A stretch of 11,843 nucleotides of DNA. Origin: JAJPJX01 sp964568355 (GTDB taxonomy: Bacteria > Acidobacteriota > Terriglobia > Bryobacterales > Bryobacteraceae). Shown piece by piece: positions 5,082 through 11,843 of this stretch. Each line of letters begins with the position of its first letter. Positions within the stretch are counted from its first letter, which is position 1. Where the stretch lies: NCBI GenBank assembly GCA_964568355.1, contig CAZMRK010000147.1, positions 1 through 11,843 of the forward strand. The letters are read 5' to 3'. The notes beneath the pieces are model-generated. The model saw only the letters and a program-made list of their open reading frames with translations, ran no database searches and was not told the origin of the DNA. The position numbers were made by a program, and so were the translations under genes.

Positions 5082-7133
5082 GTGTCTGAGGTTCGCTATT
5101 CCGTTTGCGCACTCGACTGTCCGGACGCCTGCTCGCTCCACCTCACCGTGCAGGATGGTCACGCTACGCGCTTGCGCGGCAATCCGCTGCATCCCATCAC
5201 CCGCGGCTTTCTCTGCGGTAAAGTGGCGCGCTACCTGGATCGCGAGTACTCTCCGGACCGGCTCCTCCATCCCCAGCGCCGTGTCGGCGAGAAGGGCTCC
5301 GGCCGCTTTGAGCGCATCAGTTGGGACGAAGCCTTGGACGAAATCGCCCGGCACCTCTCGCGGATCGCGGCCGAGTTCGGCTCCGAAGCCATCCTGCCCT
5401 ACAGCTATGCCGGAACGATGGGGGTGCTGAACGGCTCCGGCATGGACCGGCGATTCTTTCATCGCCTTGGGGCATCCCGGCTCGACCGCACCATCTGCTC
5501 CGCCGCCGGAGGCGCCGCCCTCACCCAAAGCCTCGGAGTACGCTACGCCACCGAGCCGGAACAGTTTCGCCATTCCCGCCTGATTCTGGCATGGGGCGCC
5601 AATATCCTCGGCACCAACGTCCACCTCTGGCCGTTCATCGTGGAGGCCCGCCGCCAGGGCGCCCGCCTCTATACCATCGATCCCCGCCGCAATCGTACTG
5701 GCATGGCGTCGGACAAGCACTTCTTCCTTCACCCGGGAAGCGACACGGCCCTCGCGCTGGGCTTGATGCACGTCATCATCGGTGAAAATCGGTACGACTC
5801 CGAATACGTCAGCCTCTACACCGAAGGCTTCGAATCTTTGCGCGATCGGGTTCGTCAGTATCCTCCGGAACGGGTCGCCGCGCTGACCGGCATTCCCTCG
5901 GAAGAGATCGTGCAGCTCGCCCGCGAATACGCCACCACGCGGCCGGCGGTCATTCGCTTGAACTACGGCGTACAGCGCAGTGAACGTGGCGCCGCTGCCG
6001 TGCGAGCCATATCGCTGCTGCCCGCGCTCACCGGCTCCTGGAAGGACGTAGGCGGCGGCCTTCAGCTCTCCACCAGTCAGACCTTTCAACTAAACCGCGC
6101 CGCTCTGGAGCGCGCCGACCTGCAATTCCGCTCGAAACTCGGCCGTGAAGCCCGCATCGTGAATATGTCGCGTCTGGGGCACGCGCTCACCGAACTGGAT
6201 CAGCCGCCGGTGAAAGCGATGGTCGTCTATAACTCGAATCCCGCCGCCGTGGCCCCGAACCAGAACGCCGTCCTTCGGGGCCTTGCGCGAAAGGATCTCT
6301 TCACCGTCGTCCTCGAGCAGTTCCAGAACGACACGGCCGACTACGCCGATATCCTGCTGCCGGTCACGACCTTCCTGGAACATACCGACCTCTATATCGC
6401 CTACGGCCACCACTACCTCCAGTTGGCGCGGCCGGCCCTCCCTGCTCCAGGCGAAGCGAAATCCAACGTGGAGATCTTCCGTCTGCTCGCCGAGCGCATG
6501 GGCTTCCACGAGGATTGCTTCGGCGAGACAGAGGACGACATGATTCGGACCCTGCTCGCTTCCGGGCATCCGTTCTTGAACGGCATCACGCTCGAACAGC
6601 TCGATCGGGAGCACTTCGTGCGCCTGCGCGTGGCTCCCGTCGGCGAGCCGTTTCTGCCTTTCGCCCGCGGTGGATTCGGTACTCCCTCGGGCAAATGCGA
6701 CCTGCGTGCCGACACGTTGGACTACGTGCCGCCGGTCGAATCGCGGCTGGGCGACACCTCCCTGCGATCCAGTTATCCCCTGGAGCTCATCTCGCCCAAG
6801 AACGACGACAGCATGAACTCCACCTTCGGGAATAGGGCGGATACGGACCGCCAGACGGCGGAGTTACAGATGCATCCCCGGGACGCCGGCGCCCGCCTGC
6901 TCTCCGACGGCGACCGTGCGCGCATCTTCAATGATCGCGGCTCCTGTCTGCTGGTCGTCAAAGTGAATCAGCAGGTGCATCCCGGCGTGGTCTGCGCGCC
7001 CTCCGTGCGCTGGCCCGGCAAATCACCGGGACGGCGCAATGTCAACGCCTTGACTTCGGAGCGGCTTACCGACGCCGGAGGTGGAGCAACGTTTTATAGT
7101 TGTTTAGTACAAGTAGAAAAGTGCGGAGACTGA
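5082..7133 (+). CDS. Molybdopterin-dependent oxidoreductase with 4Fe-4S domain (BisC/COG0243 type)
   Basis: 683-residue member of the DMSO reductase family. The N-terminal cluster motif is C9-x3-C13-x3-C17-x27-C45. C139 in RTICSAAGGAAL lies where family enzymes place the Cys/Sec/Ser molybdenum ligand (no Sec codon here). LILAWGANILGTNVHLW and YTIDPRRNRTG are typical guanine-dinucleotide cofactor contacts, and the C-terminal molybdopterin-binding domain is at about 560-680 (ISPKNDDSMNSTFGN, VNALTSERLTD). There is no Tat or Sec signal, so it is cytoplasmic. Substrate is unknown: formate dehydrogenase-like, sulfoxide/N-oxide reductase-like or an uncharacterised clade are all possible. No iron-sulfur or membrane-anchor subunit is adjacent; instead it overlaps the lipoprotein gene (TGATG). 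The GTG start lacks a ribosome site and fits leaderless translation. Confidence 0.9.
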   Translation: MSEVRYSVCALDCPDACSLHLTVQDGHATRLRGNPLHPITRGFLCGKVARYLDREYSPDRLLHPQRRVGEKGSGRFERISWDEALDEIARHLSRIAAEFGSEAILPYSYAGTMGVLNGSGMDRRFFHRLGASRLDRTICSAAGGAALTQSLGVRYATEPEQFRHSRLILAWGANILGTNVHLWPFIVEARRQGARLYTIDPRRNRTGMASDKHFFLHPGSDTALALGLMHVIIGENRYDSEYVSLYTEGFESLRDRVRQYPPERVAALTGIPSEEIVQLAREYATTRPAVIRLNYGVQRSERGAAAVRAISLLPALTGSWKDVGGGLQLSTSQTFQLNRAALERADLQFRSKLGREARIVNMSRLGHALTELDQPPVKAMVVYNSNPAAVAPNQNAVLRGLARKDLFTVVLEQFQNDTADYADILLPVTTFLEHTDLYIAYGHHYLQLARPALPAPGEAKSNVEIFRLLAERMGFHEDCFGETEDDMIRTLLASGHPFLNGITLEQLDREHFVRLRVAPVGEPFLPFARGGFGTPSGKCDLRADTLDYVPPVESRLGDTSLRSSYPLELISPKNDDSMNSTFGNRADTDRQTAELQMHPRDAGARLLSDGDRARIFNDRGSCLLVVKVNQQVHPGVVCAPSVRWPGKSPGRRNVNALTSERLTDAGGGATFYSCLVQVEKCGD

Positions 7134-7666
7134 TGCGATTTCCTTCGATCGCGGCCTTGGTGGCCGCGGCTTTACTCCTTCCCGGCGTCGCGTGCAAACG
7201 TCATGACCGGGTCCGTCTGGAACAGACCGACGAGCAGGCAGCCCCACTGGCCAGCATCGTGCACGTGGCCGATCCGCGCAATGCTTCTCAGCTCCTGACC
7301 GGATTCTATGATATCGAGCAGAACTCCTGGCGCTGGACGGCCGGCCGGTTTTCCGTGCTCTTGCGGCCTCCTCGTGGCGCCGCCCAAAAAGGGGCTGTCC
7401 TCGAATTGAAATTCTCCATCCCGGATACCATCCTCTCCAAGCTCAAGACGGTCTCGCTCTCTGCCGCCGTCAATGGCTCGTCGCTCGCTCCGCAAAGCTA
7501 TAACCAATCGGGCGAGTTCACCTACTCCCGGGAGGTCGCTCCGAACCTGCTCGGCGGCGAATCGGTAAAAGTGGATTTTTCTCTCGATAAAGCTCTCCCG
7601 CCCACGGGTACCGATCAACGCGAACTCGGCCTTGTGGTCTCCACCGTTGGACTCGCTTCGAAATGA
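7133..7666 (+). CDS. Small putative lipoprotein with a beta-rich domain shared with the downstream GT-C protein
   Basis: 177 residues from the ATG at 7133, which overlaps the previous stop in TGATG and has GGAG at 7125-7128; an earlier in-frame start at 7100 is rejected. MRFPSIAALVAAALLLPGVAC is a short signal peptide with a lipobox-like end (C21), although Pro at -4 is atypical. The mature part has G57-F-Y-D-I-E, then R67-W68, LLRPP and alternating beta-like segments, ending R163-E-L-G-L near the C-terminus. The same pattern closes the next protein (Y510-x-I-E to R609-D-L). It is therefore probably an envelope-anchored copy of that domain, perhaps binding glycan or assisting the membrane enzyme. 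Function is inferred and no characterised family is recognised. It overlaps the next gene by 4 bp (ATGA). Confidence 0.78.
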   Translation: MRFPSIAALVAAALLLPGVACKRHDRVRLEQTDEQAAPLASIVHVADPRNASQLLTGFYDIEQNSWRWTAGRFSVLLRPPRGAAQKGAVLELKFSIPDTILSKLKTVSLSAAVNGSSLAPQSYNQSGEFTYSREVAPNLLGGESVKVDFSLDKALPPTGTDQRELGLVVSTVGLASK

Positions 7667-9528
7667 AGCGCGCCAGTGGCGCAGCTTGGTGGATTACCCC
7701 GTCTCTGTTGTGTCTGGCTGTCTACTGGCTCGGTCTGGAAGCGTGGTTTCGCGCGGATGATTTTGCCTGGCTCGGGCTCGCCTCTGGCGTCCACTCTCTG
7801 GCGGACGTGCCTCGGGCGCTCTTCATGCCGCAAGCGCAAGGCACCATACGCCCTTGGAGTGAGCGCGCCTTCTTCCTGGCCCTCTATTCCCTGTTCGGCA
7901 TGGATGCCCTGCCCTACCGAATCTGCGTTTTCCTGACCCAATTTGCGAATATCGCTCTGCTGGCCTCCATCGCCCGGCGTCTCACCGGATCGGCTGCGGC
8001 CGGGTGGTGGACTGCCGTCTTCTGGGTCGTCAACAGCTCCCAGGGTCAGGTGATGAGTTGGAACTCCACCTATAACCAGGCGCTCTGCGCGCTCTTTCTT
8101 CTGGGAGCCTTTCATTGCCTGCTGCGCTATTGCGAAACCGGCCGGCGCGCCTACTGGATCGCCCAGTGGGTTATCTTCCTGCTGGGCTTCGGGGCCCTGG
8201 AATTGAACATGGTCTATCCGGCCCTCGCTTCCGGATACACGCTCCTGTTCGCCCGGCGCTATTTCCGCGGCACGCTCCCCCTGTTCCTGCCCTCTCTGGC
8301 ATTCGTAGTCGTCCACAAGATCGCCGCTCCCCTGCCCTCCAGCGGCGTCTACGTACCCCACTTTGAAATCGGGTCGCTGTTCCGCACTCTGTTGACCTAC
8401 TGGTCCTGGACCGTCGGACCGACCTGGCTCGAAACCCCACTGGAAGTTCCTTCCTGGTTTCTCCCCGCCTGTGTCGTCGTCGTCAGCGCAGCCTTGCTGG
8501 CCGTCGTGGTCTATAACTCCCTCCGGCGTCGCTGGCTGCCACTTTTCTGTCTCTTTTGGTTCCTGATTGTGATCGCGCCCTTACTCCCCTTCCGCGACCA
8601 CATCACCGAATACTATCCTTTCCTGCCGTCGATCGGCCTGGCTATACTCGGCGGGTGGGCGTTTGCGGCTGCCTGGAGGCGTTCTGTCGCCTGGAAGGCA
8701 GCCGCCACTGCCGTCGCTGCCGTCTACGTCGTCGCAAGCCTTCCTTCCGCCCGCATGGTCACGCACTGGACCTGGGAGCACAGCATCCTCGCCCGCAAGA
8801 TCGTTTTCGGAGTCGTGCGCGCCCGCCAGCTCCATCCGGGCCAGATCATTCTCCTCGAAGATGTGGACGGCGAGGTCTTCTGGAATGCCATCGTGGACCA
8901 TCCCTTCCGGATCTTCGGGATCAGCGGCGTCTATGTTGCTCCCGGAACGGAGGACCGCGTCGGCGTCCATCCGGACTGGGGCGATCCACAGGAATTTCTC
9001 CTCTCGCCGGACGCCGTCGCCTTCGGACTGGAGAGCAACCAGATCGTGGTCTATTCGGTTACGGGCGAGCGGCTACGGAACATCACCTCGGTTTATCCGG
9101 CCACGTTTCGAGCCCACTACAAACCCTCTCTGCCCCAGCGCGTGGATGTCGCTAATCCTCTGCTGGTCTCCCTGCTAGGTCCGACCTGGTACCGGATCGA
9201 GGATAATAACCACCGCTGGATGCCGGCGGAAGCCACCGTGCGCCTGCGCGGACCGCAGGCTCCCGGACAGCAACTCCACCTCGTGGGTGCCTGTGTGAAG
9301 GGATTGACTGCCGACGGCCCGGTCCCCGTCACCGTCCAGGTCGATGGCATCCCCCTGCGGCCGGTGGAGCTTCTCCGCGAAGACTCTTTTGATATTTCCC
9401 TGCCTCTGCCGGATAGCTTGGTCGGGAAGGCAAGTGTGGCGATTTTCATCAAAGTTGGCAGAACCAGGCGAGCGCCAGGCGACATCCGGGATCTTAGCCT
9501 GGCTTTTGGAATCTTCGAAATCCGTTAG
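7663..9528 (+). CDS. GT-C-like polytopic membrane glycosyltransferase with C-terminal soluble domain
   Basis: 621 residues. About ten membrane segments fill residues 9-360, followed by a soluble, probably periplasmic part (about 365-621). The first loop holds WFRADDFAWL (D32-D33), placed like the acidic catalytic motif of GT-C enzymes. Other family-like features are RPWSERAFFLALYSLFG, MSWNSTYNQAL, E180 in FGALELNMVYPALA and ITEYYPFLPSIGLAILGG, reminiscent of TMTC/PMT-type proteins. GT-C enzymes use polyprenyl-phosphate sugars at the membrane; donor and acceptor here are unknown. Residues about 502-621 form a domain resembling the lipoprotein encoded just upstream. The start overlaps the lipoprotein stop (ATGA), making it the third gene of the operon. 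Its stop overlaps that of the convergent gene. It could also be a glycan-handling protein without transferase activity. Confidence 0.75.
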   Translation: MKRASGAAWWITPSLLCLAVYWLGLEAWFRADDFAWLGLASGVHSLADVPRALFMPQAQGTIRPWSERAFFLALYSLFGMDALPYRICVFLTQFANIALLASIARRLTGSAAAGWWTAVFWVVNSSQGQVMSWNSTYNQALCALFLLGAFHCLLRYCETGRRAYWIAQWVIFLLGFGALELNMVYPALASGYTLLFARRYFRGTLPLFLPSLAFVVVHKIAAPLPSSGVYVPHFEIGSLFRTLLTYWSWTVGPTWLETPLEVPSWFLPACVVVVSAALLAVVVYNSLRRRWLPLFCLFWFLIVIAPLLPFRDHITEYYPFLPSIGLAILGGWAFAAAWRRSVAWKAAATAVAAVYVVASLPSARMVTHWTWEHSILARKIVFGVVRARQLHPGQIILLEDVDGEVFWNAIVDHPFRIFGISGVYVAPGTEDRVGVHPDWGDPQEFLLSPDAVAFGLESNQIVVYSVTGERLRNITSVYPATFRAHYKPSLPQRVDVANPLLVSLLGPTWYRIEDNNHRWMPAEATVRLRGPQAPGQQLHLVGACVKGLTADGPVPVTVQVDGIPLRPVELLREDSFDISLPLPDSLVGKASVAIFIKVGRTRRAPGDIRDLSLAFGIFEIR

Positions 9529-11150
9529 CGGACGAACCGGTATACTTCGAACGTCGGGCGCCCATTGCGGTCGGATATGACCTGTACCATCTCCGGACGG
9601 TAACCGAACTCCCGCGCCATCTCTACCAGTTTGGCCTTATAGCCCGGGAAGAACTCCCGACCCTCCGGATGGCCGATAAAGAGGTTATCGGGATTGGAGA
9701 CCCGCTGCCGGATCAGTTCCACGTTTTCGAACTCGCTGCCCACCCGCAACGGTAACGTGCCGCGATTGAGGAGCCTGAGGCTGTCGAGAATTCCCCAATC
9801 GACGGACATCACCTCGTGCGCCCGGACCTGCTTCATGTACTTGGACAGGGGAAAAATGGCGTCGGTCCAGTTCAGCGTACCGCCGTAGCGCACCACGTCA
9901 ACGTAGTAACGATTGATCACCAATAGGTTGGCGGAGGCCAGCAGTAGCACCACCACCGCCAGAGCGGCCTTTCCCCAGCGCCACCAGCGCGATGCCGACG
10001 CGAAGATCACGGCGATGATCCAAAGCGGCAGCGGCCATAGCAGCACCGTATGGTGGGCGCCGCCTCCGGTAGCTTTGTTGAACGCCATCTGCAACCAGGC
10101 CACCAGGAAAAATACCAGGGCGAACAGGACCGGCCGCACCGGGCTATGCGGTTTACCGCGCTCCCGCCAGACCACCACTGGAAAAAGTATGATCGCCAGT
10201 AACAGCGCGTATCCATTGAGGTTACGTCCCCCCCCGCCAATGGACCGGTCCATTGCAAAGGTGGCCTGTTGAAAAATTCCACGAGGAGGGAGGGGATTCG
10301 GTCCCGAAATGGGGCTGATCCACTCGCGTAGCGCGCTACCCTCCAGCGTGAACCCTAGAAGGCGCATTTTTCCGGGGAGTTCCGAAGCGTCGTAAACGGC
10401 ATTGGTCCGGAACGTTGCCAACGGGACCCGGACGTTGTAAATCAGCAACGGCAGGCTGCCGAGACAGAATGCCGGCACGATGACGACAATTCGGCGCAGC
10501 GTGCACATCCGCAGCAGCTCTCGGGGGAATACCACCAGGGTAGCGACCGCCAGGCCGCCGAGCGACCAGACGAATAGCGCCTTGTCCCAGAGCGCCAAGC
10601 CGAACAAAAAGAAGCCGGCGGCCAGAGCCAGGTAGCCCCCGTCCTGATAATGCCGCAGGATCAATGCCATGCCGCCCCAGAGCAGCAGATGCTGTAGCGC
10701 CACGGGCCCCCAGTCCAGGCAGGTGGTTAACACAACGGTTACGTCCGTAGCCATCAGGATAGTAGCGACGACTGCCGCGCGGGCGCCAGCCGCCCGGCGC
10801 AAAGTGACGAAGAGCAGCCAGACGGTGGCCGCTCCGGCCAATAGCATCGGAAAACGTACAGAGGCTGCCGAAGGCGTCCAGAAACGGAAAATCCGGGTGT
10901 AAATCCAGGCCTTCAGCGCACCCACATAACTCATAATCATCAATGGGATACGGTGATGGTGATAGGGGATTCCGAAGACCGCTCCGGAGGGCCCGTAAAT
11001 GCCGCTGGCGAACAGCGCCTCATCGTTCTGAATTCCCAAAAGGGGAATGAAAAGGGCTCCAGCGAGGGTAAAAATGAGGCAGGCTACCAGCGCAATCGTG
11101 GCAGAAAGAGAGAAACCGCCCACTGTTTTACGCGTAATCTGATGATCCAA
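9525..11150 (-). CDS. PMT/ArnT-like GT-C glycosyltransferase (GT39/GT83-like)
   Basis: 541 residues. N-terminal membrane helix (about 13-38), then the loop GIQNDEALFASGIYG with D43-E44, the acidic pair of PMT_2-type enzymes. The same loop carries YHHHRIPL. Further helices run to about 412, including FGLALWDKALFVWSLGG, and an extracytoplasmic motif TGGGAHHTVLLWPLP precedes the last helices. A soluble C-terminal tail of about 125 residues follows. It probably moves a sugar from a polyprenyl-phosphate donor to lipid or protein on the outer face of the inner membrane; the substrate is not readable. The start is a TTG at 11150 without a clear ribosome site, and a GTG at 11123 is an alternative, so the start is uncertain. 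A G8 tract encodes the Gly run at 304-308. It converges on the plus-strand operon with a 4-bp stop overlap. Confidence 0.82.
   Translation of the reverse strand: MDHQITRKTVGGFSLSATIALVACLIFTLAGALFIPLLGIQNDEALFASGIYGPSGAVFGIPYHHHRIPLMIMSYVGALKAWIYTRIFRFWTPSAASVRFPMLLAGAATVWLLFVTLRRAAGARAAVVATILMATDVTVVLTTCLDWGPVALQHLLLWGGMALILRHYQDGGYLALAAGFFLFGLALWDKALFVWSLGGLAVATLVVFPRELLRMCTLRRIVVIVPAFCLGSLPLLIYNVRVPLATFRTNAVYDASELPGKMRLLGFTLEGSALREWISPISGPNPLPPRGIFQQATFAMDRSIGGGGRNLNGYALLLAIILFPVVVWRERGKPHSPVRPVLFALVFFLVAWLQMAFNKATGGGAHHTVLLWPLPLWIIAVIFASASRWWRWGKAALAVVVLLLASANLLVINRYYVDVVRYGGTLNWTDAIFPLSKYMKQVRAHEVMSVDWGILDSLRLLNRGTLPLRVGSEFENVELIRQRVSNPDNLFIGHPEGREFFPGYKAKLVEMAREFGYRPEMVQVISDRNGRPTFEVYRFVR
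10228..10235 (-). repeat. G8 homopolymer inside the glycosyltransferase gene
   Basis: Eight C on the plus strand (eight G in the coding strand), covering codons GGG GGG and parts of their neighbours in the Gly run of SIGGGGRN. Tracts this long are prone to slippage and to sequencing or assembly length errors. Confidence 0.6.
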
Positions 11151-11156
11151 AGGAAG

Positions 11157-11165
11157 ATCTTAGCA
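11157..11165 (+). repeat. ATCTTAGCA copy beside the glycosyltransferase start
   Basis: ATCTTAGCA lies 6 bp upstream of the minus-strand TTG start. It recurs exactly at 11269-11277, and its core (ATCTTAGC) appears inverted at 11284-11291. Together these are three copies of one 8-mer in the divergent region, a possible operator set. Confidence 0.35.
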
Positions 11166-11194
11166 TCCCAACGGCTTGGCCAGCGGATTTTTTG

Positions 11195-11248
11195 CCGTTC
11201 GTGAAACTTTGGTACGACAATTGCTATCCAATTGTCTCGTGCGAACGG
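11195..11248 (+). other. Large nested inverted repeat in the divergent intergenic region
   Basis: The inner arms GACAATTG (11216-11223) and CAATTGTC (11229-11236) are perfect over 8 bp with a 5-nt loop. The outer arms CCGTTCG (11195-11201) and CGAACGG (11242-11248) are perfect over 7 bp, separated from the inner stem by unequal internal loops. No T-run follows. It could be a structured 5' leader, a small RNA or a pair of nested protein sites. The rest of the 266-bp gap (11151-11416) shows no convincing gene and no strong sigma-70 promoter. Confidence 0.5.
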
Positions 11249-11268
11249 AAATGGCACAAACCGTAAGC

Positions 11269-11291
11269 ATCTTAGCAGATGAGGCTAAGAT
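11269..11291 (+). other. Perfect 8-bp hairpin, terminator-like, upstream of the DksA-like gene
   Basis: ATCTTAGC (11269-11276), a 7-nt loop, GCTAAGAT (11284-11291), then TTCTTT. The stem plus T-rich tail resembles a weak intrinsic terminator or attenuator reading toward the DksA-like gene. The arms are also copies of the 8-mer at 11157. DNA operator and RNA attenuator remain equally possible. Confidence 0.4.
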
Positions 11292-11416
11292 TTCTTTGAA
11301 ACTTTTGCCATCAGACTTTCGTCTACTGGGAGTGCGGCAAGAGATTCAGAGAATTTGGAACAGAGACACGAACTAACACCGCGAAGAAAGCGTTGAAAAA
11401 GAAGGAGAACGGACCC

Positions 11417-11800
11417 ATGAACAAGACCGAACTCAACAAATACAAGGCCATGCTGGAAGCGAAAATGGCAGAGTTGGCTGGCGGATCTCGGAACCGCGAC
11501 GAAATCCGCATCGAAAAAACCCCGGATGCCCTGGATGAAGTGCAACTTGCTGGAGAGCGGGAACTTGCGATCCGCAACCTGGACCGCGAAGCGAACTTAT
11601 TGCGGAATGTTCGCGCGGCCTTGGCTCGTATCGAGGACGGTTCTTACGGCATTTGCATGCACTGCGAAGAAGAGATCAAGCCCAAGCGGCTTGAAGCGGT
11701 GCCATGGGCTTCGTTCTGCATTCGCTGCCAGGAGGCGGCGGACCGGCATGAATTCGAATCCGGCGAAACGCTGGACGAATTGCTCGCCAATGCGGCTTAA
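11417..11800 (+). CDS. TraR/DksA-family C4 zinc-finger transcription factor
   Basis: 127 residues from the ATG at 11417, preceded by AAGGAG (11402-11407) at 9 nt; the upstream in-frame TTG at 11393 overlaps this site and is rejected. An N-terminal helical hairpin (about 1-70) carries TPDALDEV, where D37 and D40 match the acidic tip residues D71 and D74 of E. coli DksA, while V42 sits where DksA has A76. The zinc finger follows with C80-x2-C83-x17-C101-x2-C104, in GSYGICMHCEEEI and ASFCIRC. Family proteins enter the RNA polymerase secondary channel and tune initiation, often with ppGpp. It is shorter than E. coli DksA, and with the changed tip it may be a DksA-like paralogue and not the main DksA. 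A hairpin follows the stop. Confidence 0.9.
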   Translation: MNKTELNKYKAMLEAKMAELAGGSRNRDEIRIEKTPDALDEVQLAGERELAIRNLDREANLLRNVRAALARIEDGSYGICMHCEEEIKPKRLEAVPWASFCIRCQEAADRHEFESGETLDELLANAA

Positions 11801-11821
11801 GAAAAATTGCGGCGGTTCAAA

Positions 11822-11843
11822 AGGCGCGGGGCAACTCGCGCCT
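11822..11843 (+). terminator. Hairpin after the DksA-like gene, cut by the window edge
   Basis: AGGCGCG (11822-11828) pairs perfectly with CGCGCCT (11837-11843) across an 8-nt loop, 21 bp after the stop codon. The strong GC stem is typical of an intrinsic terminator. The expected T-run would lie beyond the window, so the call is probable and not complete. Confidence 0.6.

Noticed and set aside
5496..5501. Possible selenocysteine at the molybdenum ligand
   Set aside because: The codon at residue 139 is TGC (Cys); there is no in-frame TGA.
4968..6089. 373-residue minus-strand frame overlapping the oxidoreductase
   Set aside because: Low-complexity Gly/Ala/Arg-rich product opposite a clear family gene; a mirror frame of high-GC codons.
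7615..8361. 248-residue minus-strand frame over the GT-C gene
   Set aside because: Gln/Gly/Glu-rich translation without motifs; the plus-strand frame encodes clear membrane helices.
1..11843. CRISPR array, tRNA, rRNA or known riboswitch
   Set aside because: No regularly spaced direct repeats, no tRNA-like cloverleaf or 3' CCA arms and no rRNA-like conserved stretches were seen by eye on either strand; a covariance search (Infernal, tRNAscan) was not possible.

Overview
The window reads like a high-GC chromosomal segment of an Acidobacteriota-type bacterium (Solibacter/Bryobacter-like). The grounds are an FtsX/MacB-like permease end of the kind duplicated in that phylum, two GT-C membrane proteins, a DksA-like factor and a stand-alone molybdopterin oxidoreductase. 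This assignment is inferred from protein style; no marker gene is present.

Region 1 (1-504) is the C-terminal part of an ABC permease. It enters from the left edge and stops about 20-25 residues short of the usual family end, exactly at an insertion sequence. Region 2 (505-2928) is a complete 2424-bp insertion sequence with 10-bp perfect terminal inverted repeats and a CTAG direct repeat on each side, as in the IS701 group. It carries a DDE transposase and a small Cys-motif protein (DUF6788-like) on the minus strand, and a divergent passenger gene on the plus strand. A 29-bp near-palindrome occurs twice in the same orientation, once ahead of each minus-strand gene. The copy ahead of the transposase encodes a 6-codon leader whose stop overlaps the transposase start.

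Region 3 (3055-4869) is a membrane-bound hybrid histidine kinase (six predicted membrane segments, HisKA, HATPase, receiver). Region 4 (5082-9528) is a tight three-gene operon with overlapping stop/start codons: a cytoplasmic molybdopterin/4Fe-4S oxidoreductase, a small lipoprotein and a GT-C-like membrane protein. A perfect TATAAT placed 7 bp before the first GTG suggests a leaderless mRNA. The lipoprotein and the C-terminal domain of the membrane protein appear to be paralogous copies of one domain. Region 5 (9525-11150, minus strand) is a second GT-C (PMT/ArnT-like) glycosyltransferase, converging on region 4 with a 4-bp stop overlap.

Region 6 (11151-11416) is a 266-bp divergent intergenic region with two strong inverted repeats and three copies of an 8-mer. 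It leads into region 7 (11417-11800), a TraR/DksA-family C4 zinc-finger protein, followed by a hairpin at the right edge that is probably its terminator.

Functionally, the two GT-C proteins and the lipoprotein point to envelope glycan or glycoprotein work. The oxidoreductase may only be co-transcribed. The most unusual features are the duplicated operator/leader element in the insertion sequence, the shared lipoprotein/GT-C domain, and the structured region before the DksA-like gene.
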